Source: an uncultured Bacteroidia bacterium
GTDB taxonomy: Bacteria; Bacteroidota; Bacteroidia; Bacteroidales; F082
NCBI GenBank assembly: GCA_913009755.1
Contig: CAJVWU010000017.1
Coordinates: 1 to 54,130 of the forward strand
Length of the DNA stretch: 54,130 nt
Direction of reading: 5' to 3'
Shown here piece after piece: positions 41,666 to 50,684 of this stretch. Position 1 is the first letter of the stretch. Each line of letters starts with the position of its first letter. The notes beneath the pieces were generated by a model. It had not been told where the DNA came from. It did not search any database and saw only the letters and a list, made by a program, of their open reading frames with translations. Position numbers and translations under genes: made by a program.

Positions 41666-42238
41666 ATGACACTGCTCATCATTGATAATTATGATTCATT
41701 TACTTATAATCTTGTCCAACTGGTTGAACAAGCCGGGGTACAGGATTATTTCATGGTAAAGAACGACGAGTTGACAGGAATGAAATCATTTGACTTTGAA
41801 AAAGTATTAATATCACCCGGCCCCGGTATTGCTTCCGAAGCAGGGGATTTGCTCCTTTTTGTAAAACAACATCTGGCGGATAAATCTATCCTGGGTATTT
41901 GCCTGGGTTACGAAGCCATCGCCCAATTGTGTGGGGGAAAACTTGTCAGGATGCCCGAACCGATGCATGGAATTCGTAACAAAGGGAAAGTACTTACTGA
42001 CGCTGAACTGTTCAGGGGATTGCCACACGAGTTTTACATCGGCCACTACCACTCGTGGATCATTGAAAAGTCAACTTTTCCAAATGAACTTGAGGCAACT
42101 CTTGAAGATGAAAACGGGCTGATCATGGCTTTTCGTCACCGGCAATATGATTTGACCGGATTGCAGTTTCATCCCGAATCGGTGATGACGGAATACGGCT
42201 TGGAGATGATCGAAAACTGGATTGGTCGCCGGATTTAA
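41666..42238 (+). CDS. pabA: Aminodeoxychorismate/anthranilate synthase glutaminase component
   Basis: Class I glutamine amidotransferase that supplies ammonia to PabB (and could serve TrpE). The 190-residue protein carries the catalytic triad C79 (in GICLGYEAIA), H169 and E171 (in QFHPESVMTEYG), the oxyanion SPGPG at 50-54 and the chorismate-side MHG at 100-102. Because pabB and pabC, but no trp gene, are close by, I favour PabA; amphibolic use with TrpE is possible. It is divergent from gadB, 106 bp apart. Confidence 0.88.
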   Translation: MTLLIIDNYDSFTYNLVQLVEQAGVQDYFMVKNDELTGMKSFDFEKVLISPGPGIASEAGDLLLFVKQHLADKSILGICLGYEAIAQLCGGKLVRMPEPMHGIRNKGKVLTDAELFRGLPHEFYIGHYHSWIIEKSTFPNELEATLEDENGLIMAFRHRQYDLTGLQFHPESVMTEYGLEMIENWIGRRI

Positions 42239-42264
42239 GAAAATCAAAGAAAAAATATCCTGTT

Positions 42265-42309
42265 AAAATATATTAATGTATATTTGTAAAATATATTAGT
42301 GTATATTGT
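42265..42309 (+). repeat. Near-perfect 23-bp tandem repeat over the ATPase promoter
   Basis: Unit 1, AAAATATATTAATGTATATTTG plus T (42265-42287), is followed directly by unit 2, AAAATATATTAGTGTATATTGT (42288-42309). Each unit is itself nearly palindromic (AATATA...TATATT). Unit 1 contains TATATTTG (42279-42286), a perfect -7 element, 37 bp before the GTG start. Looks like an operator array for autoregulation. Confidence 0.55.
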
Positions 42310-42323
42310 AAATATATAAAATT

Positions 42324-43529
42324 GTGATACCAAAGAAAACGCTTAAACAAATCATCGAAAATCAAAAAAGCAGATTGGTAAAAACCCAGGGAATTGCCAG
42401 AGAACTTGAGCAAAACATCATGGTTACAGGGAGGGAGTTTATAAAAATAATATCGGGAATTCGCCGTTGCGGGAAAAGCACTTTGATGCGGCAAATTTTA
42501 TCGAAAACTGATTATTCCTTATTTATAAACTTTGAAGATCCCCGCCTTTCTGCATTTGAAATGTCAGATTATACCCGTCTGGACGATTTGATAAATGAAA
42601 TGGGAATTCAGAATATTTTTTTTGATGAAATACAGGTTATACCTGCATGGGAAAGATATATACGTGGCAAGCATGATGAAGGGTTAGCGGTTTTTCTTAC
42701 CGGTTCTAATGCTTCATTGCTGAGCCGGGAATTGGGTTCAAAATTAACCGGAAGGCATTTAACAAAAGAGTTGTTTCCTTTTTCCTACAATGAGTTTCTG
42801 TCATTTAAAAATAAAAACAGAGATGCCGCTTCATTTAACACATACCTTAAAAAAGGAGGTTTCCCTGAATTTTTGAATTATGATGATGACGAAATCCTTT
42901 ATCAGATATTTTATGATATATTATATCGTGACATCACCGTACGTTATGGAATAAAAAGGCATGAAACCCTTAAGCAAATGGCTTTCTATCTTATGAGTAA
43001 TACATCCAAACTGATGTCATATAATCAGTTACGAAAAATATTTTCTTTTGGATCAACCAATACTGCTGTTGGTTTTGTTTCTTATTATCTTGATAGTTAC
43101 TTAATGTTTACTGTTCCAAAATTTGATCATTCGTTGAAAAAACAAATGATTAATCCACGAAAAATATTTTCCATTGATACGGGATTGGCTGCAGTTAATT
43201 CTTTATCATTTTCGGAAGACCGGGGCCGGATGCTTGAAAATGCGGTTTTTTTGGCTCTGCGTAGAAAATACAAACAGATTTACTACTACAGGAATAATCA
43301 TGAATGTGATTTTATTGTAATGGAAATGAATGCGATAATTTACGCAATTCAGGTTTGCTATGAGTTAAATGAGGACAACATTGACCGTGAAATAAAAGGG
43401 TTATCGGAAGCCATTGGTACAACAAACCCCCGAAAAGCACTTATGATTACCTATGATCAGGAAGATACGCTGGAAATTAACAATAAGGAAGTTCCCCTTA
43501 TACCATTTTGGAAGTGGGACATGGGATAA
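42324..43529 (+). CDS. AAA-type ATPase with DUF4143 C-terminal domain
   Basis: A 401-residue protein of the AAA_14/DUF4143 type, common in prokaryotes, with no settled function. It has a Walker A G45-IRRCGKS, a Walker B-like NIFFDEIQ near residue 100 and a sensor-like FLTGSNASLLSREL. The C-terminal domain has KRHETLKQMAFYLMSN, RKIFSIDTGLAAVN and the nuclease-like YRNNHECDFIV..IYAIQVCY end. This last segment, with D and E next to a beta strand, resembles the PD-(D/E)xK-type fold proposed for DUF4143. The start is a GTG at 42324; no ATG fits. It is solitary, AT-rich compared with its neighbours and preceded by a tandem repeat, so recent acquisition is plausible. Confidence 0.88.
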   Translation: MIPKKTLKQIIENQKSRLVKTQGIARELEQNIMVTGREFIKIISGIRRCGKSTLMRQILSKTDYSLFINFEDPRLSAFEMSDYTRLDDLINEMGIQNIFFDEIQVIPAWERYIRGKHDEGLAVFLTGSNASLLSRELGSKLTGRHLTKELFPFSYNEFLSFKNKNRDAASFNTYLKKGGFPEFLNYDDDEILYQIFYDILYRDITVRYGIKRHETLKQMAFYLMSNTSKLMSYNQLRKIFSFGSTNTAVGFVSYYLDSYLMFTVPKFDHSLKKQMINPRKIFSIDTGLAAVNSLSFSEDRGRMLENAVFLALRRKYKQIYYYRNNHECDFIVMEMNAIIYAIQVCYELNEDNIDREIKGLSEAIGTTNPRKALMITYDQEDTLEINNKEVPLIPFWKWDMG

Positions 43530-43557
43530 CGAAATCAACACGGCCATTCATTCAGGA

Positions 43558-43935
43558 TTACTTAACAGCTATTGTCTCAATCTCGATCAAAACCCCCAAC
43601 GGCAATTCCTTCACTGCAAACGCTGCCCGTGCCGGCGGATTTCCGGGATAATGTTTTCCGTAAACGTCATTCATGGCTGCAAAGTTGGCCATGTCGCTCA
43701 ACAGGCAGGTGGATTTGATGACATCGGCAAAACCATAACCGGCTTCTTCCAGGATGGCGCCCATGTTTTTCATGACTTGTTCAGTCTGTTCCGTAATGCC
43801 GCCATCAACAACTTTTCCTGTTTCCGGATCAATGGGAACCTGTCCCGAAATGAACAACATGCCCCCGGTTTCAACGGCCTGGCTGTAAGGGCCAATGGCT
43901 GCGGGGGCTTTGGAGGTGTGGATTATTTTTTTCAT
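43558..43935 (-). CDS. ridA: RidA family enamine/imine deaminase
   Basis: Hydrolyses reactive 2-aminoacrylate-type enamines released by PLP enzymes, protecting other PLP enzymes. The 125-residue protein has the family pattern: HTSKAPAAIGPYSQAV start, FISGQVPIDPETG, and NPPARAAFAVKELPLG with the catalytic arginine R105-like in PARAAF. The end LIEIETIAVK is typical. It is convergent to the ATPase, 28 bp apart. Two PLP decarboxylases and PabC lie nearby, a context where RidA would be useful, but gene spacing gives no operon link. Confidence 0.95.
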   Translation of the reverse strand: MKKIIHTSKAPAAIGPYSQAVETGGMLFISGQVPIDPETGKVVDGGITEQTEQVMKNMGAILEEAGYGFADVIKSTCLLSDMANFAAMNDVYGKHYPGNPPARAAFAVKELPLGVLIEIETIAVK

Positions 43936-44043
43936 CTATTTATAATTATGTAACATGTTGATTTGCCGTATTTTTGTTTTGTCACGATTTTTGGTTGCTC
44001 ACGCCCCAAAAATCCCGCCAAAACGGTTCACCCTCTTTTTCTA

Positions 44044-44063
44044 CCACGGGTTGAAACCCGTGG
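44044..44063. repeat. 20-nt palindrome of the N9-GA-N9 type
   Basis: CCACGGGTT-GA-AACCCGTGG, a perfect 9-bp stem, in the 367-bp gap between ridA and the permease gene. No coding frame in the gap is convincing. It shares its architecture with palindromes at 50715-50734 and 53080-53099. Confidence 0.7.
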
Positions 44064-44302
44064 CTATCGGGGTTATAATCATGCTCTTGTGTGTTTAAAA
44101 TATTTAATCATGGATGTTTCATGCGTTTGACTTTTTTCAAAAATAGATAAACCATACAAATGTACAGGCTGCATAACCAATGATTCTCTTAATTTTATTA
44201 TTCCAAAACCCGGCCCAAAAGAACCGGGCAACTGATTAACCCAGTTTTCAAATTCCTTCAAACTATTCCTTCCTGACCCTAAACTCTTAACGTCTAACTT
44301 TC

Positions 44303-45538
44303 TTACTGCTTCAGGGAAATATTCCTGTATTTCCGGGTAAGATAACGAACCGGGTACCATGTGGCCAGCAAACCGATGAAAAGGACGGTAAAGAAGACTT
44401 TGAGAAAATCGGTAAAAATCATTTTAACGGGATAGGCGTTGATGATGAAATCGCCTTCCTGTCCACCCAGGCTGACCAGCCCGAAGTGTTGCTGAAGCAA
44501 CAATAGCACCAGCCCGATGAAAAGTCCTGTCAGGCTGCCCACCAAGCTGATGAACATGCCTTCGGCGATAAATATTTTCCTGATCAGGTTTTTTCCGGCA
44601 CCCATACTTTTCAGGACTGCAATGTCTTTCAGTTTTTCAACAATCAGAATGGACAGTGACCCGATCATATTGAAAGAGGCCAGGATAAGTATGAATACCA
44701 GGATTAAAAAGATGATGAGCTTTTCAGATTTCAGCACTTTGAACAGGGCTTCATTTTGTTGAAAACGGTTTTTTACAACAAACTGTGGACCCAGCACCTT
44801 TTCTGTTTTATTTTGGACAAGTTTTGCGTCGGCGCCCGGTTTAAGGAATATTTCCATTGAGGTCACCTCATCCTTATAATCAAGTAGCTGGCGGGCAAAC
44901 CGCAATGGGACGATGACATATTTTTCGTCAAACTCCTGTTGAACGGAAAACACACCGGCAGGATGGATCACCTCATTATTGAATGCACTGCTGAAATTAA
45001 ACGAAGAAGCTTCACCACGCCTGGGGACATAAACGGTAAGCAGGTTTTTTAAATTGTTGATATTAATACCGAGATACCAGGCCACTCCTGCCCCTACCAC
45101 CGCAAAATTTGAATTCCCCTGTTGCAAAACCAATGAACCGTCAATGATTATAGAATCCAGTTTCGACACCTCCGGATAATTTTCAGAAACACCTTTAATG
45201 CGGGCGATATACTGTTTGTCGGCGTATTTAAACAGGGCATCTTCTTCAACTACACCGGAAACCGCTTTTATGCCATTAATGTTCAGGATATCCTGTTTGG
45301 GGAAGGTATCTTCAGGAAAAGTCTTTCCTTTCACGGCCGTAATTTCAAAATCAGGATCAAAAGTGTTATACAGTGAAGTAATCACGTCCTCAAAACCGTT
45401 GAATACCGAAAGCACAATAATAAGGGCCGCTGCTCCCACAGCCTGTCCGATCACCGAGATCAGTGAAATGACATTGATCAGGTTATGCGACTTTTTGGAA
45501 ATCAGGTAACGCCGCGCTATGTATAATGAAAACTGCAA
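44303..45538 (-). CDS. LolC/LolE-like ABC transporter permease (FtsX/MacB fold)
   Basis: Inner-membrane permease probably extracting lipoproteins for outer-membrane sorting. The 411-residue protein has the expected topology: one N-terminal helix (about 22-45, NLINVISLISVIGQAVG), a large periplasmic domain (about 50-270) and three C-terminal helices (about 275-300, 320-345, 370-395). The cytoplasmic VLKSMGAGKNLIRKIFIAEG coupling segment is conserved with LolC/E. The partner ATPase is not adjacent. It lies downstream of a methyltransferase and rbfA on the same strand; rbfA next to this permease is a common Bacteroidota arrangement. Confidence 0.9.
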   Translation of the reverse strand: MQFSLYIARRYLISKKSHNLINVISLISVIGQAVGAAALIIVLSVFNGFEDVITSLYNTFDPDFEITAVKGKTFPEDTFPKQDILNINGIKAVSGVVEEDALFKYADKQYIARIKGVSENYPEVSKLDSIIIDGSLVLQQGNSNFAVVGAGVAWYLGININNLKNLLTVYVPRRGEASSFNFSSAFNNEVIHPAGVFSVQQEFDEKYVIVPLRFARQLLDYKDEVTSMEIFLKPGADAKLVQNKTEKVLGPQFVVKNRFQQNEALFKVLKSEKLIIFLILVFILILASFNMIGSLSILIVEKLKDIAVLKSMGAGKNLIRKIFIAEGMFISLVGSLTGLFIGLVLLLLQQHFGLVSLGGQEGDFIINAYPVKMIFTDFLKVFFTVLFIGLLATWYPVRYLTRKYRNISLKQ

Positions 45539-45663
45539 GGATGTGTTTTAAAATAAAAGTTGCAAGGTACAAAGTTCAAATAAAAAATGAAATCAATTAC
45601 CCGGTCATAAATGACCGGGATTGAAAAAGTAATCGAATTATCAAGCCATCGCCCCTTTCTTCA

Positions 45664-46494
45664 TTACTTCCACGCTTGGGCAATCAACCCTGTCCCCGTT
45701 TTGTGATTTGCTTTCAGGTCCATGTAATTCAATATCAAAACAAAAGGGAAGGTGATCAGGTAATAAAATGGCAAAAGAATAAAAAACAGGGACGAAGCAT
45801 TAAGCATTACGATGGGGTATTTCATGCTGATCTTCCAGGCCATCTTGCCGGGTGTTCCATATTGGTAATAAACTTCCGTTTTTGAAAACCCCGCTCGTTT
45901 CATTTTATCCTCAATTTCACCTATTCCATATCCATCGCGTACATGCTCATCAATGAAGGATTGGCTCCCGTCACCGGAGTGATTATCATGATCGTGGTGA
46001 TGTACGTCGGAGCCCCCCTGGTCCGAAGGGGTGGAAACCAGCAACATGCCCCCTTTTTTCAGAGACCGGTAATAGTTGCTGAAAACCTTTTCATCTTCGT
46101 CAATATGTTCCATCACATCCACACAGAGGATCATGTTGTAAGTGTCCCCTTCAACAAATTTTGTAAGATCAGCCACATCAAAACGCACGTTATTCAGTTT
46201 GATCTTCCTGAAAAAATCATTACAGTCGTCAATCTGTTCCTGTTTTACATCCACCGCTTTGATCGTCCAGCCGGGATAACGCCTGGCCATAAAATAATCA
46301 TACTGCCCGAACCCCGAACCCGCATCCAGGATGGTTTGGGACCCGGTAATCTGTTTTTCCCACAATTTAACCGCTTTTCTGACGTGCCAGGAGCGCAGGA
46401 GCAACACATCGAGTAAATGATAAAATAATTTTCTGAATGCCGGGGTCCGGTTAAAAAAAACACCCAGTTTGCGTTTGATGGGATCGTATTGCAT
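45664..46494 (-). CDS. Class I SAM-dependent methyltransferase, probably membrane-associated
   Basis: A 276-residue protein. The SAM-binding motif I is LDAGSGFGQYDYFM (about 56-69), followed by motif II with AVDVKQEQIDDC and MILCVDVMEHIDEDE, as in Methyltransf_11/25 families. A histidine-rich loop (HHHDHDNHSGDG, about 168-179) lies before the last motif. Two hydrophobic segments near the C terminus (about 228-262) are unusual for cytosolic methyltransferases and suggest membrane association. Substrate unknown; lipids or quinones are possible. Confidence 0.85.
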   Translation of the reverse strand: MQYDPIKRKLGVFFNRTPAFRKLFYHLLDVLLLRSWHVRKAVKLWEKQITGSQTILDAGSGFGQYDYFMARRYPGWTIKAVDVKQEQIDDCNDFFRKIKLNNVRFDVADLTKFVEGDTYNMILCVDVMEHIDEDEKVFSNYYRSLKKGGMLLVSTPSDQGGSDVHHHDHDNHSGDGSQSFIDEHVRDGYGIGEIEDKMKRAGFSKTEVYYQYGTPGKMAWKISMKYPIVMLNASSLFFILLPFYYLITFPFVLILNYMDLKANHKTGTGLIAQAWK

Positions 46495-46500
46495 TTATCA

Positions 46501-46543
46501 GTTTAAAGTTTAAAGTCTGATGCTCAAAAGTTTAAAGTTCGAT
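46501..46543. repeat. Short TTTAAAGTT-type direct repeats
   Basis: Three copies of GTTTAAAGT(T/C) with intervening CTGATGCTC. The reverse strand resembles the AAACATCAAACTTTAAAC array at 49569-49609, so both look like members of a dispersed simple repeat. Confidence 0.5.
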
Positions 46544-46709
46544 ATTCCTTTTTCAATATTAAAAATTATAAAAGAAGGGTATAAAGTGCAATGTAATCGT
46601 CATTGTTACCATAATACGAACCTTCACCCGGCAACCTGTTACCTGGAGACACTCTACCAGGACCTGCGGACTCCGGAAGGTGTTTTACATCCCTGCACCT
46701 TGCATCCCG

Positions 46710-47045
46710 TTATTTTAAAATTTCCTCGATCCGCTCAATATAATCCAGCGAATCATCTTCATAAAAATGCAATTCGGGAACCGACCTCATCTGATGTTTT
46801 ATGCGGTTTCCCAGCTTGCCCCTGATCTCACTTGCATGGTTCCTGATATTTTCAAGCAGGCTTTCCTTATCGTTGGTGGCAAACAGGCTCAGGTAAACTT
46901 TTGCCAGCGAAAGGTCTGACGTAACATGCACTTGGGTAACGGTAATCATGGCATTTTTGATGACATGTGGTATTTCCCTTTGCATGATCTCGCCCAGATC
47001 CCGCTGAAGTTGTTTTGAAATCCTGTGCTGACGTTTCGATTCCAT
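46710..47045 (-). CDS. rbfA: 30S ribosome-binding factor A
   Basis: KH-fold factor for late 30S assembly and 16S rRNA 5'-end processing. The 111-residue protein starts with RQHRISKQLQRDLGEIMQREI and has ITVTQVHVTSDLSLAKVYLS, NIRNHASEIRGKLGNRIKHQ and RSVPELHFYEDDSLDYIERI, all typical. Length is normal for a Bacteroidota RbfA. Confidence 0.95.
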   Translation of the reverse strand: MESKRQHRISKQLQRDLGEIMQREIPHVIKNAMITVTQVHVTSDLSLAKVYLSLFATNDKESLLENIRNHASEIRGKLGNRIKHQMRSVPELHFYEDDSLDYIERIEEILK

Positions 47046-47096
47046 AATGCAAAAGTATTTATTTTTAAGGACAGCCGGAAAAAGTTAAAACGTATC

Positions 47097-48203
47097 TTAA
47101 TCTTTCCGTTTAAAGTCACGGAGTTCTTCATCAATAATTTTTCTGAAAGCAACGTTGTTTTTATGGTTGCTTCGCTCATACCCCCTGATGGTTTCCAGAT
47201 ATTTTTCCATAGCCGGCAAAGCTTCCCGAAATCCTTTTAACCCTAATTCATTATAAATGCGTTCAATTTCTTTCAGCTTATTGCCTTCAAATACCTGAAA
47301 ACCGACTTCTGCTAAACGCCCTTCGGGAATCAGTGATTTGTCTTTCTCATATTTTTCATGCAACAATTTGTACAACCTGATCATCTCACGGTCAAGATGG
47401 TCATGATCATAATCCTGTAAAGTTATTCCGGCATCTACTTCATGGACGAACTTCCTGAAAGAAGTAAGTGTATCATAACGGTTACGGTGCAGATAAATAA
47501 ACCGGGCATCGGGGAACATTTCCAGTAAAGTTTTTATTCTGAACGTATTGGATGGATTTTTTGAAACAAAACATTTCCCTTTGGTATTGACCAGGGCCAT
47601 TTTGATCAGTTTTAAGTATTCTTGCTTCCATTTGTCCAACTTGTCTTCCGTCACATTTTTGAACAATAAACTCTCGTTGATGATTTTATCCGTATCATCG
47701 GGGAAATAAAAAAAATTGTAAAAACTGAGGGGTTGCCTGTTTCCAACGGCAATTTCTTCCTCCTGCGGATAGTCAAAATCAAATGCCATGTTATCCCCGG
47801 GCCGTGTTTCAGGTAAAAGGGGGGTCATGAGGGGCTTAAGCCACTTCTGATTCCATAAAACGTGATGGGGGAAAACCGATTGAAAAGTAGTGACATACCC
47901 GAAAAGAGGATTCTTACAAAGCAAGTTATGAAGCAAAGTGGTTCCCGACCGCCAGAACCCGATGATAAAAATCGGCGGATGTTCAAGTTTAAAATTTTCA
48001 AGAACTTCTTTTTGTTTTTTTTCTTCAATAGATGCAAATAAATCCAGTATCCGGCATACCCATTTTGTAAAATAATACTTCCGGTGATATTTTTTATCAA
48101 TCCTGTATTTACTTGTTATGGTAATGAAATTGGAATATGAACTTCCGATAAGTGTGTTAACGGGAAAACGGAATTTTTTTTTTCTAAATACAGGCTTATG
48201 CAT
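47097..48203 (-). CDS. Sulfotransferase family protein
   Basis: A PAPS-dependent sulfotransferase-like protein of 368 residues. The 5'-phosphosulfate loop is GFWRSGTTLLHNLL (82-95, the WRSGTT version of the family motif), and the 3'-phosphate segment is near residue 230 (ARFIYLHRNRYDTLTSFRKF). FPHHVLWNQKWLKP and the FDFDYPQEEEIAVGN region match the Sulfotransfer_3 group. Acceptor unknown; surface glycan or lipid sulfation is a guess. It is divergent from the M20 amidohydrolase 129 bp away. Confidence 0.88.
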   Translation of the reverse strand: MHKPVFRKKKFRFPVNTLIGSSYSNFITITSKYRIDKKYHRKYYFTKWVCRILDLFASIEEKKQKEVLENFKLEHPPIFIIGFWRSGTTLLHNLLCKNPLFGYVTTFQSVFPHHVLWNQKWLKPLMTPLLPETRPGDNMAFDFDYPQEEEIAVGNRQPLSFYNFFYFPDDTDKIINESLLFKNVTEDKLDKWKQEYLKLIKMALVNTKGKCFVSKNPSNTFRIKTLLEMFPDARFIYLHRNRYDTLTSFRKFVHEVDAGITLQDYDHDHLDREMIRLYKLLHEKYEKDKSLIPEGRLAEVGFQVFEGNKLKEIERIYNELGLKGFREALPAMEKYLETIRGYERSNHKNNVAFRKIIDEELRDFKRKD

Positions 48204-48304
48204 CAGTGCAAATGTAAAAAGCTCCTGTAATTATGCAAAGGATACTGACAAACTTTTTCTTTGACGATATTTTCCCCTGATATAGTACTGTATTTGTATT
48301 ATTG

Positions 48305-48312
48305 TAAATTTG
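48305..48312 (+). promoter_or_regulatory. Candidate -7 element for the M20 amidohydrolase (TAAATTTG)
   Basis: TAAATTTG matches TAnnTTTG and ends 20 bp before the TTG start at 48333, giving a short leader. Confidence 0.4.
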
Positions 48313-48332
48313 TGTATTCATAAAACATAACA

Positions 48333-49520
48333 TTGAGCTTTTTAGAAAAAATAAAAGAACAGGCATATACTTTATTACCTGAAATTATTGAGATCAGGCG
48401 TAAGTTGCATGCCAACCCTGAACTTAGCTACAAAGAAAAAAACACGGCAGATATAATTTCTGCATGGCTCGCGGAACGGGGGATCCCCCACCGTAAAAAC
48501 ATAGGTGGTTACGGCATCGTCGGGTTGGTCGAAGGAAAAAATCCCGGTAAAATAATCGCCCTCCGTGCCGATATGGATGCCCTGCCCATAACCGAAGAAA
48601 ATCAGGTGGAATACAAATCGCAACATTCCGGAATTATGCATGCCTGCGGACACGATGTGCATATAGCCTGCCTGTTGGGTACAGCGTGGATATTAAACGA
48701 TCTGAAAGATCAGTTTGAAGGAACCGTCAAACTTATTTTCCAGCCCGCCGAAGAAAAAGCCCCCGGCGGTGCACTAAAGATGATTGAAGAAGGTGTGCTT
48801 GCCCACCCGGCTGTGGATGCCATTTTCGGACAACATGTTTTTCCGGAACTGGAAGCCGGCAAAGTGGGTTTTAAAAGTGGTAAATATATGGCCTCTTCCG
48901 ATGAGATCAATCTGTTTATCCGCGGTAAAGGGGGTCATGCAGCCATGCCCGAAAAAATTGATGATACTGTCCTGGCCACAGCCCACATTTTAACGGCTTT
49001 GCAACGCATTGTAAGCCGGGCTTCCAACCCGCAGACACCCTCTGTATTGTCATTCGGACAAATTGTTACCAACGGAGGGGCTATGAATGTAATCCCAGAT
49101 GAAGTTTCCGTTCATGGCACTTTCAGAACTTATGACGAACAGTGGCGCAAAAAGGCACACAAACTGATTGACGAGACAGCACGCAACACCGCTAAAGCTT
49201 TTGGATGCCAATGCGAAACAGTGATTGACAAAGGCTATCCTTTTTTGGTGAATGATGATGCCCTCACCCGCCAGGCAAAAAATGCCGCCATCGAATTTCT
49301 CGGAAAAGCCAATGTGGCGGAACTTGAATCCCAGATGACCGCGGAAGATTTTGCATGCTATTCGCAACTTATCCCGGCCTGTTTCTACCGTCTGGGAACC
49401 GGCAACAAGGGAAAAGGAATCACCTCAATGCTGCATACACCTACATTTGATGTGGACGAAAGCAGTATGGAAACCGGAGCGGGACTTATGGCCTGGCTGG
49501 TTATTAATCAGTTGACATAA
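48333..49520 (+). CDS. M20 family amidohydrolase (N-acyl-amino-acid/hippurate hydrolase-like)
   Basis: Metal-dependent hydrolase of 395 residues. The metal-binding motifs are RADMDALP (D80 region), HACGHDVHIA (C105 and H107 typical of the IAA-amidohydrolase branch) and FQPAEEKAPGG (the catalytic Glu pair). The C-terminal MLHTPTFDVDE holds the last metal His. The lid domain covers about 190-305. The subfamily cleaves N-acyl or N-acetyl amino acids or hippurate; substrate unresolved. The start is TTG: an in-frame stop lies at 48321 and no ATG or GTG precedes the conserved start. mtnA follows 96 bp later. Confidence 0.92.
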   Translation: MSFLEKIKEQAYTLLPEIIEIRRKLHANPELSYKEKNTADIISAWLAERGIPHRKNIGGYGIVGLVEGKNPGKIIALRADMDALPITEENQVEYKSQHSGIMHACGHDVHIACLLGTAWILNDLKDQFEGTVKLIFQPAEEKAPGGALKMIEEGVLAHPAVDAIFGQHVFPELEAGKVGFKSGKYMASSDEINLFIRGKGGHAAMPEKIDDTVLATAHILTALQRIVSRASNPQTPSVLSFGQIVTNGGAMNVIPDEVSVHGTFRTYDEQWRKKAHKLIDETARNTAKAFGCQCETVIDKGYPFLVNDDALTRQAKNAAIEFLGKANVAELESQMTAEDFACYSQLIPACFYRLGTGNKGKGITSMLHTPTFDVDESSMETGAGLMAWLVINQLT

Positions 49521-49568
49521 AGTAAATTGAAATACAAAAACAGTCAGACATGGATGAACTTCCGACTT

Positions 49569-49609
49569 AAAACATCGAACATCAAACTTTAAACGTTAAA
49601 CATCAAACA
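49569..49609. repeat. AAACATCAAAC-type short repeat array
   Basis: AAACATCGAACATCAAACTT followed by TAAACGTTAAACATCAAAC forms four short, imperfect, direct copies in front of mtnA. A related array in opposite orientation is at 46501-46543. Confidence 0.5.
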
Positions 49610-49616
49610 TGCCACC

Positions 49617-50672
49617 ATGCTCGTAGGCGACAAATCATATCAAACCGTTTGGATGGAAGAATCATCTGTTTTTATGATCCAGCAAAACCTGCTGCCTTTT
49701 GAGTTTAAAATACATGAGTGCAAAACTTATTGGGATACCTGCATGGCCATTACCGATATGACTGTACGCGGCGCCGGGGCTATTGGTGCTGCCGCCGGTT
49801 ATGCCATGGCACAGGCCTTCCTGATGTCGAGAAAAAAGACCAAAGCCATCACCATTCGTGAGGCCAGGGCCGACATTGAGCACACCCGTCCCACGGCAAA
49901 GAATCTGTTTTATGCTGTCGAAAGGGTTTATCAGGCCGGGTTGATCTCACCTGAAAATGCACTGATTGAAGCCCAAAAAGTGGCCACACAAGATGCCCGT
50001 GATTCCAAAAAGATCGGGGAATACGGAAGCGAATTGATTAACAAAAAAGCCAACATCCTCACCCATTGCAATGCCGGATGGCTTGCCTTTGTGGATTACG
50101 GGACAGCCCTTGCCCCGGTCTATCTGGCCAAACGGCAGGGCAAAAAGGTATTTGTTTATGTTGATGAAACCCGCCCGCGCAGCCAGGGAGGACGGTTAAC
50201 AGCCTGGGAACTGCACAACGACAATGTGCCCCATGTCATCATCCCCGACAATGCGGCGGCATCACTGATGGCTGAAGGAAAAATTGACATGGTGATTGTG
50301 GGGGCCGACCGGATTGCCGCCAACGGTGATGTGGCCAATAAGATCGGGACATTGGAAAAAGCCATCCTGGCCAAAGAGTTTGGGGTCCCTTTTTTTGTGG
50401 CAGCACCGCTTTCCACTTTCGACAAAGCATGCAAAACAGGGAAGGACATACCGATAGAATACCGCAGCCCCGACGAAGTATTGTATCAAACGGGGATTGA
50501 TGGCAACAACAATAAAGTGAGGGTTTTGGTTTGTTCTCCGGGTTCGGATGCATTAAACCCGGCTTTTGACATCACACCGTCAAAATACATAACGGGGATC
50601 ATCACCGAAAAGGGAATAATAAAAGCGCACCACCGCGCCATCAGCAAGTTACTGGCGGAAAACAAGGTTTAA
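49617..50672 (+). CDS. mtnA: S-methyl-5-thioribose-1-phosphate isomerase
   Basis: Isomerises methylthioribose-1-phosphate to methylthioribulose-1-phosphate in methionine salvage; relatives act on 5-deoxyribose-1-P or ribose-1,5-bisphosphate. The 351-residue protein has the catalytic C151 in THCNAGWLA and D231 in GADRIAANGDVANKIGT, constant -9 from B. subtilis MtnA. TVRGAGAIGAAAGY and DETRPRSQGGRLTAWEL are family-diagnostic. None of the other methionine-salvage genes (mtnK/mtnN, mtnB, mtnC, mtnD) is adjacent. Confidence 0.95.
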   Translation: MLVGDKSYQTVWMEESSVFMIQQNLLPFEFKIHECKTYWDTCMAITDMTVRGAGAIGAAAGYAMAQAFLMSRKKTKAITIREARADIEHTRPTAKNLFYAVERVYQAGLISPENALIEAQKVATQDARDSKKIGEYGSELINKKANILTHCNAGWLAFVDYGTALAPVYLAKRQGKKVFVYVDETRPRSQGGRLTAWELHNDNVPHVIIPDNAAASLMAEGKIDMVIVGADRIAANGDVANKIGTLEKAILAKEFGVPFFVAAPLSTFDKACKTGKDIPIEYRSPDEVLYQTGIDGNNNKVRVLVCSPGSDALNPAFDITPSKYITGIITEKGIIKAHHRAISKLLAENKV

Positions 50673-50684
50673 AACCATATGTAC

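Noticed and set aside
44079-44360. Minus-strand frame of 93 codons after the permease gene
   Set aside because: Overlaps the permease 3' end in another frame and has no recognisable features.
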